36,230 nt of DNA, taken from contig CALWBE010000012.1 in assembly GCA_944375955.1 (NCBI GenBank), positions 1 through 36,230 of the forward strand. The letters run 5' to 3'. Below the pieces are notes generated by a model. That model worked only from the letters and a program-made list of their open reading frames with translations. It did not search any database and had not been told where the DNA came from. The position numbers and the translations under genes are program-made. The DNA is from an uncultured Clostridia bacterium. GTDB lineage: Bacteria; Bacillota; Clostridia; Oscillospirales; CAG-382. Shown piece after piece: positions 17,047-27,105 of the stretch (the stretch's first letter is position 1; each line of letters begins with the position of its first letter).

Positions 17047-20000
17047 TATTTATTTTTTTCTAAAACAATCTTTGCATCCAGAATACCAAACCTAACCTGA
17101 TTATAGCTGTCAGTCCAGATATCATTGTCACACAAAGTATTTTTATACCAATCAGCACCGGCACATGATCCGGTCCAAGCAGAATCGGGATCTCCGTAAC
17201 CTCCGCCCCAGCATTCACCAATTTCTCCGTGGGTTCTGTGGTACGGACCCAAAATAGGGCGCAAGGTATTTGTAAGTAAAATTTTAATTTCATTAGTACC
17301 GGGACAGATCGCTTTTGTTATGTCAGCCTTGTACGGTGCCCTGTATATATCTCCGCATGATATGCCATTTACTATTATTTCAGCAACACAGCCATGAAAA
17401 TCTGTGACTTGAAGGTAAACGCCTGTTTTTTCGCTGAAACTTTCTATAAATACTTCTTGTTTCATTTCTACTGTACCGACATAAAACAGAAATCCGTTTC
17501 CTGTTAATTCTCCGTCAATAATACTTTTTTCTTCGCTAAGCATACAATTTTGATTATATCGTAAAAGACCGTTGAGTGTCGGTTCATGAAGCGAATATAC
17601 ACCGAAGTCTCCGAGTAAATACATGCTTTCTAGTTCCACGCCAAGCTGACATTCAAACAGCGACGTTATAGCGCTTTTTGCTTTTGACAGAGGAGTAAAT
17701 CTGCGTCTGACCTCAATTGTATTGATTCCTTTTACCGCACTGTCAGGCAGTTTTATTCTGCAGAATGCTTTTGCATAATAATAACTTTTACCATCATAAG
17801 GATCAGCCTTTACACCATTAAGGTATATATCACAGTCAGAGGCATCTTCAATTGCAAGTGACAGGTCTTTAAAGTCTCTGTCTGCCCTAAATGAGAAGCG
17901 CTGTATTAAATTTCCGCAATATTCTGCATCAGACAATATACGGTTTACAGTAAGAGCTGTATAAGGACCTTCAAAATCTTGCATGCTATCAGTTTTATAC
18001 TGGCAATATTCAAGCAGTAAAACATTGTCGTTTTTTCTACTTATCCCATATGTGTTTGATAAATTAATTATATGATAGCGCTTATCTGTTATTTTTGTTG
18101 CTCTAACCGGTTTTTCAGATTTGTTAAAGCATATAAGAGAGCTTCCGCCTTCCGGAACCTCGATAACTACGTAAGATTCATTCCCGTTATATGAAGTATC
18201 AGCATAGGTGTATTTCCCTGTCATGGCATCAAAGGTATGGGCCTCATAATTTCCTGGAACAAATAGTGACACCGTTCTTGATTTGCGGCAATCCTCATTA
18301 AACAGCATAAAATACAGCTCATTTGAATTTCTTGTGTGATAAACCCTTACATCTCCTGAATTGCGGTCGCTTTCAATACGATAAAGATCACCCATTGAAA
18401 TAAGAATTTCTGTAAGCTCAGCAATATTTGACGTAAATAATGCACCTTCAAGATATTCATTCTTTACATTATATTCAAAACCGTCAAGGAGGAATGGATA
18501 TTTTCCGGTTACAATTACTTTTCCACCGCTACTTATAAATTTTTTAAGCAGTTCAGCAGTTTTTATATTTAAAACTTCTATGTAAGGAAGCACAACGGTA
18601 TCGTATTCCATTTTCCCTACAACGAATTTGCCTCCGGAAATATTTCCGTATTCTGATGATGATAAAGTATTCATATCTCCAAGCTCATAGCTTATATGAT
18701 TGGCATGAAGAGTACGCACGAGACGATTATAAAGATAGTCGAGTTTTCTCAGTTCTTCCGAGCACACTGCATGATCGTGATCCAAAGGCTCTTCACTTCC
18801 GGTGTATAAGCAATAAGCAGTTTCAATAGGATGAAGTACAAGAACTTTAGAATACGGTTTTCCCTGCGAAAGAAATGCAGAAGTCCTTGCACAGTAATCT
18901 GTAACATTATTGTATTTTTCCCAGTATGGCTGATAGTAATTTACCTGCGGAGGATACATTCTTTTTGCCCTTCCGTGCAGTGAATAAAAAATTCCATGCA
19001 CGCTTCGGTAATTTACTCCCATTGAAGCAAAATGATCAAAATAATGTTCGAAATCACGGAAGCCCATTCCGTTAGTAGTTACTCCGTACATCTCGCAGAG
19101 AATATAGTCCTTCCCTGCTTGATGAGCAGCTGATACCGTTTGCATCGGGGTAGTATACATGCTGTTTTCATAAAACTTTTTATTGTCGTTGTCAAGAATA
19201 GGATCATTGTTCCAATCCATATACCCCATCAAGATGTCAAGACCGGGAATATCAAAATATTTGTAATAAGGCATTACGGCACAAGCTCGTTTAATTTGCA
19301 AATAGAGAGTGTCTTCCATCATAAGATGACCGCTGAAAAGCAAGCCGTTATTTTTGCACCAGTCGTGTATCATTGAAAAATAACTTAATTCGAGTAACTT
19401 TTGGAGTAATGTCCAATAATGATAACGAACAGTTTTGTAATTGCCGACATTAAAATAGAGTTTATATACTTCTTTTTTTATATCATAGCCGTATGTATTA
19501 AAGAAAGCTTTGTCAATAGTTGAAGACCAAGGCAAATACTGTGAATGATAACTTGGTTCGTCAACCCATATTGAAGTTATAGTCTTCCCGAACTCGGATG
19601 AAAAAGGCTGCCATAAATCATAGCTTTGAGCAATATAAAATTCAACGGCATCATGAGAAAAAAGATCCAAACAGGTTTTTGAACATTTCCTTGTGTAAAC
19701 TTTTCCGTTGTGCTCACAAAGAATATCTTCATCACAAGGATTATTGCCCTTGTTATATACGCATAAATAATCAAGCGCAAACTCTTCAGGTAAATCAAGT
19801 ACTGCCTCAGGCATATACCCTGCCTGCACAAAAACTGTCATATCGTGTTTTTTTGCTTCATCAATCATTGCTGACATCTTTGACATAAAGTCCGGACCGG
19901 GATAATCTGATTTAAGTCCTATATATGTCCTTGCTATAAATGAAGCCACACCTCTTTTGCTCATTTCATCTATTTGCCGTCTGAGTTCATCTTCATCCAG

Positions 20001-20066
20001 CCTGTCGTTCAGCATAAAAAAATCTGTTCCGCGATAGATCTTGTCAGGATTATCAAAACATTTCAT
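17046..20066 (-). CDS. Large glycoside-hydrolase-like protein, possibly GH106/alpha-L-rhamnosidase-related
   Basis: A 1006-residue protein with no signal peptide. Residues 1-420 look like a TIM-barrel catalytic region, with motifs such as TSIWVDEPSYHSQY, LFSGHLMMEDTLY, LDILMGYMDW, ILCEMYGV and HGIFYSLHGR. The pairing of a DEPSY acidic motif with a GHLM(M)E(D) motif is what I associate with GH106-like and other unclassified large hydrolases. A middle domain (about 430-660) looks like a glutaminase-type or beta-galactosidase-trimerisation-like fold. The C-terminal third contains galactose-binding-like jelly rolls (IIVNGISCGDIYRAPYKADIT, EIKILLTNTLRPILG). AAGGAG precedes the start. It is the last gene of the isomerase operon. 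The hydrolase class is inferred and the substrate unknown. Confidence 0.65.
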   Translation of the reverse strand: MKCFDNPDKIYRGTDFFMLNDRLDEDELRRQIDEMSKRGVASFIARTYIGLKSDYPGPDFMSKMSAMIDEAKKHDMTVFVQAGYMPEAVLDLPEEFALDYLCVYNKGNNPCDEDILCEHNGKVYTRKCSKTCLDLFSHDAVEFYIAQSYDLWQPFSSEFGKTITSIWVDEPSYHSQYLPWSSTIDKAFFNTYGYDIKKEVYKLYFNVGNYKTVRYHYWTLLQKLLELSYFSMIHDWCKNNGLLFSGHLMMEDTLYLQIKRACAVMPYYKYFDIPGLDILMGYMDWNNDPILDNDNKKFYENSMYTTPMQTVSAAHQAGKDYILCEMYGVTTNGMGFRDFEHYFDHFASMGVNYRSVHGIFYSLHGRAKRMYPPQVNYYQPYWEKYNNVTDYCARTSAFLSQGKPYSKVLVLHPIETAYCLYTGSEEPLDHDHAVCSEELRKLDYLYNRLVRTLHANHISYELGDMNTLSSSEYGNISGGKFVVGKMEYDTVVLPYIEVLNIKTAELLKKFISSGGKVIVTGKYPFLLDGFEYNVKNEYLEGALFTSNIAELTEILISMGDLYRIESDRNSGDVRVYHTRNSNELYFMLFNEDCRKSRTVSLFVPGNYEAHTFDAMTGKYTYADTSYNGNESYVVIEVPEGGSSLICFNKSEKPVRATKITDKRYHIINLSNTYGISRKNDNVLLLEYCQYKTDSMQDFEGPYTALTVNRILSDAEYCGNLIQRFSFRADRDFKDLSLAIEDASDCDIYLNGVKADPYDGKSYYYAKAFCRIKLPDSAVKGINTIEVRRRFTPLSKAKSAITSLFECQLGVELESMYLLGDFGVYSLHEPTLNGLLRYNQNCMLSEEKSIIDGELTGNGFLFYVGTVEMKQEVFIESFSEKTGVYLQVTDFHGCVAEIIVNGISCGDIYRAPYKADITKAICPGTNEIKILLTNTLRPILGPYHRTHGEIGECWGGGYGDPDSAWTGSCAGADWYKNTLCDNDIWTDSYNQVRFGILDAKIVLEKNK

Positions 20067-20090
20067 ATTTATCTCCTTATAACCTTTATA

Positions 20091-22586
20091 TCAGACGATA
20101 TATCCAAGTTTTCTATATTCAGCAGTTGTGTCATCTGCCTGCCATGCGATAACAAGTCTGCCTGTTATATTCCTTACTGTCAAATACCCGTTATTGCCAG
20201 ATTCTATTTCTACATTGCTTTCTGTCCAGTTTCTGGTTACAACAATGCCGTTTTCAGGATCGTCTGCATACATACGGCAGGTAGTACCGATTTCCGGTAA
20301 AAATGTAATATCGGCGTTTTTAAGTCCATTTATTGAAATGCGGCGGTCATTATACATGCAGTCTCCGACAGTTTCAATTCGGCATACAACTTTTGAACGC
20401 TCTTTTTGTTTTACAAAAACGCGGCACTCTTCGTGCATCCAGCGAGGAAAATTGTAATTTGCTGTGTTTTCTTCTACAATACATGCAGACGACATAATTA
20501 TAGGCGCTCCAAGATAAGTACTTATTTTTGTTGTCACGGTTTCATCTTTGCAAAATGCAGTGAAATAATAGCCGCCTCTGTATGACGATGCAAGTATCAG
20601 CGGAAGCTTGTCATGTGTAGAATATGCTTTAAATGATATATCAATACCTACTTTTGCAAGGAGAGAGCGAAGCAGCAATGAAGTTAAAAAGCGCTTTGAA
20701 AGATCATATGGCTGAGGAAGGCTTGTCGCTTTTCCCATATTTCTATATGGAAAACTTCCCCTGATCCAGCAGAGATTCATTTTTGAGTTATATGCAGCAT
20801 ACAGTCTTGTTTTGCCTGTTTTTACGCATACCGCTTCAGCAACTACATCAACGTTTTCATTCCTGTTAGCTATTTCGCATAATCCGCCGTTTGAAACAAG
20901 ACCGTCATGACAGAAGATGTCTGCCGGAGCATCAGTTTCGTATTCATCTTTATAGATATCTGTAACAAGTTTAAATTCTCCGGACAAAGACTCATCGTGA
21001 GCAACGCCGAGAAGTGAGCAAAGCTTTTCAGATGCAAATTTTGTGCTTCCGTAAAGAACAGTTCGTATTCCTCCGTTTATTGCTTTAAATACGCATTCTT
21101 CAAATTTACTTCCTGCTTCGGGTACCGGACATACTATAACTGTATTTTTATAATGATCTATTGATGACTTTTCAAATACACTGTCTGAGACAACGGTATT
21201 TAGCGGGAAACCGCCATCTATTGCACTTTCAATAAACCAGTCGTCCATAATCATACGTTCAGGTTTTCCTGTATGTAATCCTAATTCGCAGTAGTAATCA
21301 AAGGGATACATCCACGTTAAGAATCCGGGAGCATCAGGATAAGTTCTGAAGCTTTCCAGAAGATGAGGTATAACCTCGTTAGGGCATCTTCTTGGCATTT
21401 CTCCGAACGAATCATCAGCAGAAAGGAAATTTATTCCTATAGGTTTTTCGGTTTCTCCGTTTTCTTTCATACGTGTTACAGCCAAAGGAAGATAAATATC
21501 GTGCGGAGACCTTGCGTATCTGTCGAACCAAGGACAATTTATCCACCATGGATCATGTATGTAATAACGGAAAGCATAGCCGTTAACCGGAACATTTGCC
21601 ATATGCGACATATATCCTACAAGTTCAAGGCCAAAGCGAGAATTCAAAGCTGCCCACGGAGAGTTTGGAGGAGCGATAATATTATTTTTGTAAATTTCAT
21701 CTATAGGACAGCCATGTGCAGAAATGTCCATTGCAGTAGATAAATTGCTTCCTCTGACTTCTGTTATAAAATTTGTATTTGGAGTATAGTTTCTCCAGAA
21801 TTCACATATTGAATTTCGCACATCATCTGCACCGTCAAAATTAAATTTTTGACCGTCAAACAATTCACCTGTCCAATTCCATGAGTCAAGTGAAAATCCG
21901 AATCCGTTTGAAAGCCACAAATAATCAAATCCTACATCCTTAGCAAGGGCAGCGAATTGTTTTGACAAAAATTCACCGAATACAGTGCCTTCAGGTATTC
22001 CGTTTGGATATGCAGCATAATGATAATTGTCTTTATGAAGCTTTCCGGCACAGTGTATCCATGCATTCATGCAGCTCCCGCGGTTAAGCTCTGCGTGCCG
22101 CTCGAATTTAAATTCTGAGTATGCAAATTCAGGACCTGGATCAAAAGTTTCTCCTACAGAAATGTCAAATCCGGTCAACTTTTTTCCTATTCTTTTTACT
22201 GCTGAAATTATACGTGCAAGATCTGAGTAATGCATTACAGGAGGGTTTTCCATATATAATACGGGTTTTACATGCAAATTTCTCTCATCATCAGATTCAG
22301 TCCCTGGTACTCTATTAACTTTTTTTGGATTTCCAATGCCTATATATCTTCCCCATTCAAATTCATCGTTGATATTTCCGCTGTAATCAAGAATTTCGCT
22401 TCCGTCGCTTGTCCAAAACATTACACATGCACCGCTCGCATGGCATAGCAGCGGTTTCCATTGATCAAAAAGTTCTGTACATACTGATTCAATATAATTA
22501 TCATCAAGTTTTTTAAATGGCTTTAAAGACATTTCAAGGCAAACTCTACCAACTGTCATGTTCTTTGGATATTCATAAGTATACAT
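20091..22586 (-). CDS. 831-residue protein of unknown function in the isomerase operon
   Basis: I do not recognise a named family. The N-terminus (MTVGRVCLEMSLKPFK) and body contain many aromatic and acidic motifs of the kind found in carbohydrate-active barrels: SVGETFDPGPEFAYS, FDYLWLSNGFGFS, ITEVRGSNLSTAMD, RYYIHDPWWINCPWF and FLTWMYPFDYYCELG. These suggest a TIM-barrel enzyme in residues 1-440, followed by a Rossmann-like or trimerisation-type region (about 480-640) and a beta-rich C-terminus. No signal peptide or membrane segment is visible, so it is probably cytoplasmic. It lies 34 bases after the isomerase-like gene and 24 before the hydrolase-like gene, so all three are surely co-transcribed. 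A glycoside hydrolase or lyase of a new family is my inference. Confidence 0.7.
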   Translation of the reverse strand: MYTYEYPKNMTVGRVCLEMSLKPFKKLDDNYIESVCTELFDQWKPLLCHASGACVMFWTSDGSEILDYSGNINDEFEWGRYIGIGNPKKVNRVPGTESDDERNLHVKPVLYMENPPVMHYSDLARIISAVKRIGKKLTGFDISVGETFDPGPEFAYSEFKFERHAELNRGSCMNAWIHCAGKLHKDNYHYAAYPNGIPEGTVFGEFLSKQFAALAKDVGFDYLWLSNGFGFSLDSWNWTGELFDGQKFNFDGADDVRNSICEFWRNYTPNTNFITEVRGSNLSTAMDISAHGCPIDEIYKNNIIAPPNSPWAALNSRFGLELVGYMSHMANVPVNGYAFRYYIHDPWWINCPWFDRYARSPHDIYLPLAVTRMKENGETEKPIGINFLSADDSFGEMPRRCPNEVIPHLLESFRTYPDAPGFLTWMYPFDYYCELGLHTGKPERMIMDDWFIESAIDGGFPLNTVVSDSVFEKSSIDHYKNTVIVCPVPEAGSKFEECVFKAINGGIRTVLYGSTKFASEKLCSLLGVAHDESLSGEFKLVTDIYKDEYETDAPADIFCHDGLVSNGGLCEIANRNENVDVVAEAVCVKTGKTRLYAAYNSKMNLCWIRGSFPYRNMGKATSLPQPYDLSKRFLTSLLLRSLLAKVGIDISFKAYSTHDKLPLILASSYRGGYYFTAFCKDETVTTKISTYLGAPIIMSSACIVEENTANYNFPRWMHEECRVFVKQKERSKVVCRIETVGDCMYNDRRISINGLKNADITFLPEIGTTCRMYADDPENGIVVTRNWTESNVEIESGNNGYLTVRNITGRLVIAWQADDTTAEYRKLGYIV

Positions 22587-22620
22587 ATCATCCCTCTTCT
22601 CCGAAAAAAATATTGTATAT

Positions 22621-24051
22621 TTACTTTATCTCAGTAAGATCTATATGTGAAATTTTCGCAAAGAGCTTAATTGCTTCCGAATTATCTCCAGAACCGAGCG
22701 CTAAATGGTGCGTAGGTCCGGCAGCACACCATTTTTCAAGAAATTCAGTTGCTCGCATATTAAATTTACATCTTGTATTAGTATTACATGTTTGAGGTAT
22801 TGCACCTTTCATTGACTCAGCTTTTGAAAGTATAAATTTGATTTTCCCGTTTCTGTCAGATGATGTTGACAATAAAGTTATAGGACCTGCCTTGATATTA
22901 AATTCGACTGAAATTCCAGACCCTGATTTTCCGTGAAATCTTTTTAGTTTACGTATAATAGGCTTGTTGTCACTTATCGATATGTTGTGTGGACCGTCAT
23001 GACCGATAAGGACAATATCATCATGTACATCAAAGGGATGCAACTCGGCGAAAGAACCTCCGCCGCCAACACGGTTTGTAATAAGCATAGAAGCCGCGGT
23101 CTTTAGATCTGCTTCTCCGGCAAGCGGTATACCTTTGCTTGTAAGAAGGGTGTTTCCTATTATAAGATTGGATGCAATACGTTCATATTCGTTTCCTGCT
23201 TCGCCTTTATAGTAATATGCAAGGGCGGTAAGGCCGTTTTTCTCTACTAGCATATCAAGCGCAACAGATAAGCGTGCCGACCATTCAAGATCTTCCCTCT
23301 TTACATAATCAGTTAAGGGATCGCCGGAAGGTTCACGAATATCAAATAAATTTTGTATTAGATCAACACGCGCATCAATATCGCCTTTTGAAATTTCATG
23401 GCAATATTGAGCAAGTTCACACATTTCAAGCATTTTTATATGACATCCGAATGTCTTTGTATACATTGTCGGATCGGAATTCATATCGTACATACCCTCA
23501 TAAGTGTGTCCGAGATAACCGATTTTTGCATATTTAAAAGCTGCTTTTGCAGACAGTGCTTTTTCCCATAAAGCTACTGACTCTTTTATTTTGTTGGTTT
23601 CAGATGATGCTGCAATTATAAAATAAGGCATATCTTTCCCCAAACGCTCATAAACTCCGGCAACCTCAGGCATTGCACAAATATCATCGTTGCACAGCTG
23701 CATATATGTAGTAGTATTAGCGTAATCAAGTTTATCGAGCGGCTGAATACCGACAAGAATTTGCGGAACATCAAGATATACAGCGAAAGGAGCGGCAACT
23801 GATGACGTAACATAAGTTGTCATAATGATAAATAAGGCGTCAATATCAAGCTTTTTGCATTCTTGTACGGCTGCAAACGCTTTATCCACGCTATCTACAA
23901 ATCCTACATTGCATACTTCAGTATCGCTGCTGAAATAACTCACAAATTCCGCAGACTTTTTTTCCAGTTCCTCTTTCAAACCTTCAAACTGAGGCCAATA
24001 TGGTTCATGCCCCAGAGCAACTATACCCACTTTTGCCTTTCTTTTTTCCAT
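22621..24051 (-). CDS. L-fucose/L-arabinose isomerase superfamily protein
   Basis: A 476-residue protein of the AraA/FucI superfamily (COG2407-like). It has N-terminal Rossmann-like repeats (VGIVALGHEPYWPQF, DALFIIMTTYVTSS) and C-terminal metal-site motifs: the Glu in PLAGEADLKTA, the His in FDVHDDIVLIGHDGP, and GPTHHLALGSG near the end. Its sequence is far from the fucI gene at 25158, so it probably isomerises another sugar, or is a paralogue with a changed role. The annotated start is preceded by AAGGAG; a nearer ATG is out of frame. It is the first gene of the three-gene operon and is divergent from an AraC regulator, its likely controller. Confidence 0.8.
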   Translation of the reverse strand: MEKRKAKVGIVALGHEPYWPQFEGLKEELEKKSAEFVSYFSSDTEVCNVGFVDSVDKAFAAVQECKKLDIDALFIIMTTYVTSSVAAPFAVYLDVPQILVGIQPLDKLDYANTTTYMQLCNDDICAMPEVAGVYERLGKDMPYFIIAASSETNKIKESVALWEKALSAKAAFKYAKIGYLGHTYEGMYDMNSDPTMYTKTFGCHIKMLEMCELAQYCHEISKGDIDARVDLIQNLFDIREPSGDPLTDYVKREDLEWSARLSVALDMLVEKNGLTALAYYYKGEAGNEYERIASNLIIGNTLLTSKGIPLAGEADLKTAASMLITNRVGGGGSFAELHPFDVHDDIVLIGHDGPHNISISDNKPIIRKLKRFHGKSGSGISVEFNIKAGPITLLSTSSDRNGKIKFILSKAESMKGAIPQTCNTNTRCKFNMRATEFLEKWCAAGPTHHLALGSGDNSEAIKLFAKISHIDLTEIK

Positions 24052-24191
24052 TTCATAATTCTCCTTTAGATTATATTTTAATTTATAGCATTATCATTAT
24101 AAAGAATATTTTATAAACATATAATACTATCTTTTTTCATTTATGTAAATAGACTTTCCAACCATTTTTAGCATAATTTGTCCAAACGGTG

Positions 24192-24220
24192 TTGACATAA
24201 GTCCAATATTAATTTATACT
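24192..24220 (+). promoter_or_regulatory. Sigma-A-type promoter of the first araC gene
   Basis: TTGACA (24192-24197), a 17-base spacer and TATACT (24215-24220) form a near-consensus promoter 60 bases before the start at 24281. The very A+T-rich divergent region (24052-24280) should also hold the opposite operon promoter and the AraC binding sites. Confidence 0.75.
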
Positions 24221-24280
24221 TTATTATGAAAATATGAACAGCTAAAATTGTATTGTTAATTTGATAAAGGAATTTAAAAT

Positions 24281-25111
24281 ATGAATAACGAAATAAAAAT
24301 ACTTCCGGAATATGATATAAATATTCCATCAATAATTCTTGTTCATAAGTATGAATATACATCACATTCCACAAGCAGTATTTATGAATCTGGCAGAATG
24401 AGCTATGGGTTTGTGTATGTTATAGAGGGAAACGCTGAATATGTTAGCGGAGGCGAAGATATTCAGGCGGAAAAAAATACCATATTGTTTTTGCCGGAAA
24501 AATCGAGATATTCTGTTATAAATAAAACAGATAAAAGCTTTTTGCATTTTACAGTAAATTTTTGCATAATTCCAGATGCCGATAAAAACGGCGTTTTATA
24601 TGATTATATTTCAAAAGATAAAATACTTTCTCTTAAAACTGCAAATCCTGCTTTTTTTGAAGCTATGTTTTTAAAGCTTTTAACAATATGGAACAGTAAA
24701 AAAAGCGGATTTCATCTTGAAGCAAAGGCACAGTTATATCAGCTTGCAAATGAATTTTTTTCTGAGTTTGCCGCCTCAAAAATAAGTAAAAATGATTATG
24801 AAAGAATTTTGCCGGTAAAAAGATACATTGATGAAAACTTTTATAGAACGCTTAAAATATCTGATTTATCAGCTGTATGTGGGCTATCTGATACTCATAT
24901 GCGGCGCCTGTTTACTGAAGTATTCTGCATATCTCCGATAGAGTATCAAATAGACCTTCGGATTCTGCGAGCAAAAGATTTGCTGCTTACCGGGCTTTAT
25001 ACTGTAGGTGAAACAGCAGAGATGTGCGGTTTTTCCGATGCAAATTATTTTACGCGGATATTCAGCACACGTGTTGGAATTTCGCCTCTCAAGTATAAAA
25101 AGGCACACTAG
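24281..25111 (+). CDS. AraC-family transcriptional regulator (first)
   Basis: A 276-residue regulator. Residues 30-110 form a cupin sensor (MSYGFVYVIEGNAEYVSGGED, ILFLPEKSRYSVINKTDKS). The C-terminal 100 residues form the double AraC helix-turn-helix (LKISDLSAVCGLSDTHMRRLF and VGETAEMCGFSDANYFTRIF) ending in SPLKYK. It is divergent from the isomerase / 831-aa / hydrolase operon and convergent with fucI, so it is the likely sugar-responsive activator of that operon. A near-consensus promoter precedes it, and a hairpin terminator follows. Confidence 0.9.
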   Translation: MNNEIKILPEYDINIPSIILVHKYEYTSHSTSSIYESGRMSYGFVYVIEGNAEYVSGGEDIQAEKNTILFLPEKSRYSVINKTDKSFLHFTVNFCIIPDADKNGVLYDYISKDKILSLKTANPAFFEAMFLKLLTIWNSKKSGFHLEAKAQLYQLANEFFSEFAASKISKNDYERILPVKRYIDENFYRTLKISDLSAVCGLSDTHMRRLFTEVFCISPIEYQIDLRILRAKDLLLTGLYTVGETAEMCGFSDANYFTRIFSTRVGISPLKYKKAH

Positions 25112-25118
25112 ATAAATA

Positions 25119-25148
25119 AAAAACTCCGAATGTTTATTCGGAGTTTTT
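25119..25148. terminator. Bidirectional terminator between araC and fucI
   Basis: AAAAACTCCGAAT (25119-25131) pairs perfectly with ATTCGGAGTTTTT (25136-25148) around a four-base loop. With an A-run on one side and a T-run on the other it serves both convergent genes. Confidence 0.85.
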
Positions 25149-25157
25149 CATCCAATA

Positions 25158-26960
25158 TTATCTTATATTTCTGTACATAGGCCCATATGCTGCACAAGCT
25201 CTATAATCCTGCCCTTCTTTGTCCATTCCGAAAGCATTCCAAGATGCGGGTCTGTAAATATCTTCATCAGGAATGTTGTGCATGCACACGGGAATGCGGA
25301 GAATTGAACAGAGCGTTATAAGGTCGGCGCCTATATGTCCGTACGATATCGCTCCGTGATTTGCTCCCCAGTTGTTCATTACGTCATATGCTGTTTTAAA
25401 AGGCGGTCTATCGCATGTTCTTGGGGTAAACCATGTGCACGGCCATGTATAGTCGGTTCGCTTCCACAGCATATCTGAAACTTGTTCAGGCAATTTCACA
25501 GTCCACCCTTCAGCTATCTGCATAACAGGGCCAAGCCCTTTTATAAGATTTAAACGCATCATAGTGCAAGGCATTTCACATCTTGTCTCAAATCTCGAAG
25601 AAAAACCGCCTCCCCTGAAATAACCCTTATCGGCGGCGCACCATTCTGTTGCGTCAAGACAAGCTTTTATATCTTTCTCAGTCATTTCCCAAAAACGCTT
25701 TATTACACCGTTTCCGTTATTATCTTTCGAAGCTCCGCTTCCGTCAAGACAGGCTGCTCCTGAATTTATAAGATGAATTATACCTCCGGCTTCTTTTGCT
25801 TTTCCATCAATATCATACCCGGTAGCTTCTTTTATAGCTTCAGGACTCCAATAGGTTCTGACATCCGCAAAAATCTGAGCTGTGTTTGTCAGCAATTTTC
25901 CAAACAGCATGCATACGCCATTTAGAGTATCATTCTCAGTAGCAAGAATATACGGCTCTCTGGCGCCGTTCCAGTCAAAAGATGTATTAAGAAGAGCTTC
26001 AGGAAAATCGCAGTTCGGATAAAAATCCGTCCACTGCCGCTGTCCTTGAAATCCGCCTGCCATAGCGTTATGCCCTACAGACTCTTCCTCAAATTTAGGA
26101 GACAGCTTTTTGTTTCCGTTATAAAGATCTTTTATAATACACATCATCTTTACAACAAATTCCCATGATTTTTCTTTTTTCTCTTTTGATTCTCTTACAA
26201 AATCCGGATTTTTATCTAATCCTTCACGGCAGTTTTCTTTAGTCCATTTAAGTGCTTTTTCATATTCATCTTTGTCATATATCTCTTCTGTCATTCGGCG
26301 GATTATTTCCACCTCGTCTACTGATTCGACACGCATTCCGAGATAGTCCTCAAAAAACTCAGTGTTTATTATTGATCCGCCGATTCCCATAGTAATTGAA
26401 CCGATCTGAAGATATGATTTCCCCCGCATTGAAGCCGCGGCGACAGCAGCTTTTGCAAATCTTAAAATTTTTGTCTTTACATCATCAGGGATTTCACAGC
26501 TGTCGGCATTCTGAACGTCATGACCGTAAATTCCGAATGCGGGCAGTCCTTTTTGTGCATGCGAAGCAAGAACTGATGCAAGATAAACCGCTCCCGGACG
26601 CTCAGTTCCGTTAAATCCCCAAACGCCTTTTATTGTCATTGGGTCCATATCCATAGTTTCAGATCCGTAACACCAGCACGGAGTTACCGTAAGAGTTATA
26701 TCTACTCCTGCCTTCTTAAATTTATCTGCACATCTTGCCGCTTCCGCAACTCTGCCTATAGTTGTATCGGCAATTACAACCTTAACCGGTTCTCCGTTTG
26801 AATAGCAAAGGTTTTCTTCAATAAGCTTTCCGGCAGACTTAGCCATGTTCATTGTTTGTTCTTCAAGTGATTCTCTTACTTTAAGAGGCCCTCTTCTACC
26901 GTCAATAGTCGGTCTTATTCCTATTACGGGATATGAGCCGATAAGTCTGTTTTCAGCCAT
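25158..26960 (-). CDS. fucI: L-fucose isomerase
   Basis: A 600-residue Mn-dependent isomerase converting L-fucose to L-fuculose; the family also accepts D-arabinose. The sequence follows E. coli FucI closely from memory, with metal-site residues Glu342 (ATENDTLNG), Asp366 (FADVRTYW) and His535 (WGANHGAI). Other strong signatures are [32 protein letters not shown] and [15 protein letters not shown]. The start at 26960 is preceded by GAGGTG, which argues against a GTG at 26975. It stands alone on the minus strand, divergent from the second AraC regulator; no fuculokinase, aldolase or permease gene is in the window. Confidence 0.95.
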   Translation of the reverse strand: MAENRLIGSYPVIGIRPTIDGRRGPLKVRESLEEQTMNMAKSAGKLIEENLCYSNGEPVKVVIADTTIGRVAEAARCADKFKKAGVDITLTVTPCWCYGSETMDMDPMTIKGVWGFNGTERPGAVYLASVLASHAQKGLPAFGIYGHDVQNADSCEIPDDVKTKILRFAKAAVAAASMRGKSYLQIGSITMGIGGSIINTEFFEDYLGMRVESVDEVEIIRRMTEEIYDKDEYEKALKWTKENCREGLDKNPDFVRESKEKKEKSWEFVVKMMCIIKDLYNGNKKLSPKFEEESVGHNAMAGGFQGQRQWTDFYPNCDFPEALLNTSFDWNGAREPYILATENDTLNGVCMLFGKLLTNTAQIFADVRTYWSPEAIKEATGYDIDGKAKEAGGIIHLINSGAACLDGSGASKDNNGNGVIKRFWEMTEKDIKACLDATEWCAADKGYFRGGGFSSRFETRCEMPCTMMRLNLIKGLGPVMQIAEGWTVKLPEQVSDMLWKRTDYTWPCTWFTPRTCDRPPFKTAYDVMNNWGANHGAISYGHIGADLITLCSILRIPVCMHNIPDEDIYRPASWNAFGMDKEGQDYRACAAYGPMYRNIR

Positions 26961-27023
26961 TTTTTTACACCTCACAACAATTATTTAATATTATACCTTA
27001 TTATACCTAATGTAATTATATAC

Positions 27024-27053
27024 TTGCAATAATATCAATACTTGTGATATAAT
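27024..27053 (+). promoter_or_regulatory. Promoter of the second araC gene
   Basis: TTGCAA (27024-27029), an 18-base spacer and TATAAT (27048-27053) lie 52 bases before the start at 27106. The region 26961-27105 is shared with the divergent fucI gene and likely carries the AraC operator. Confidence 0.6.
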
Positions 27054-27105
27054 AGAAAATAATATAATAATATTCTTATATAATTTACATAATGCGGAGA
27101 TTTAT

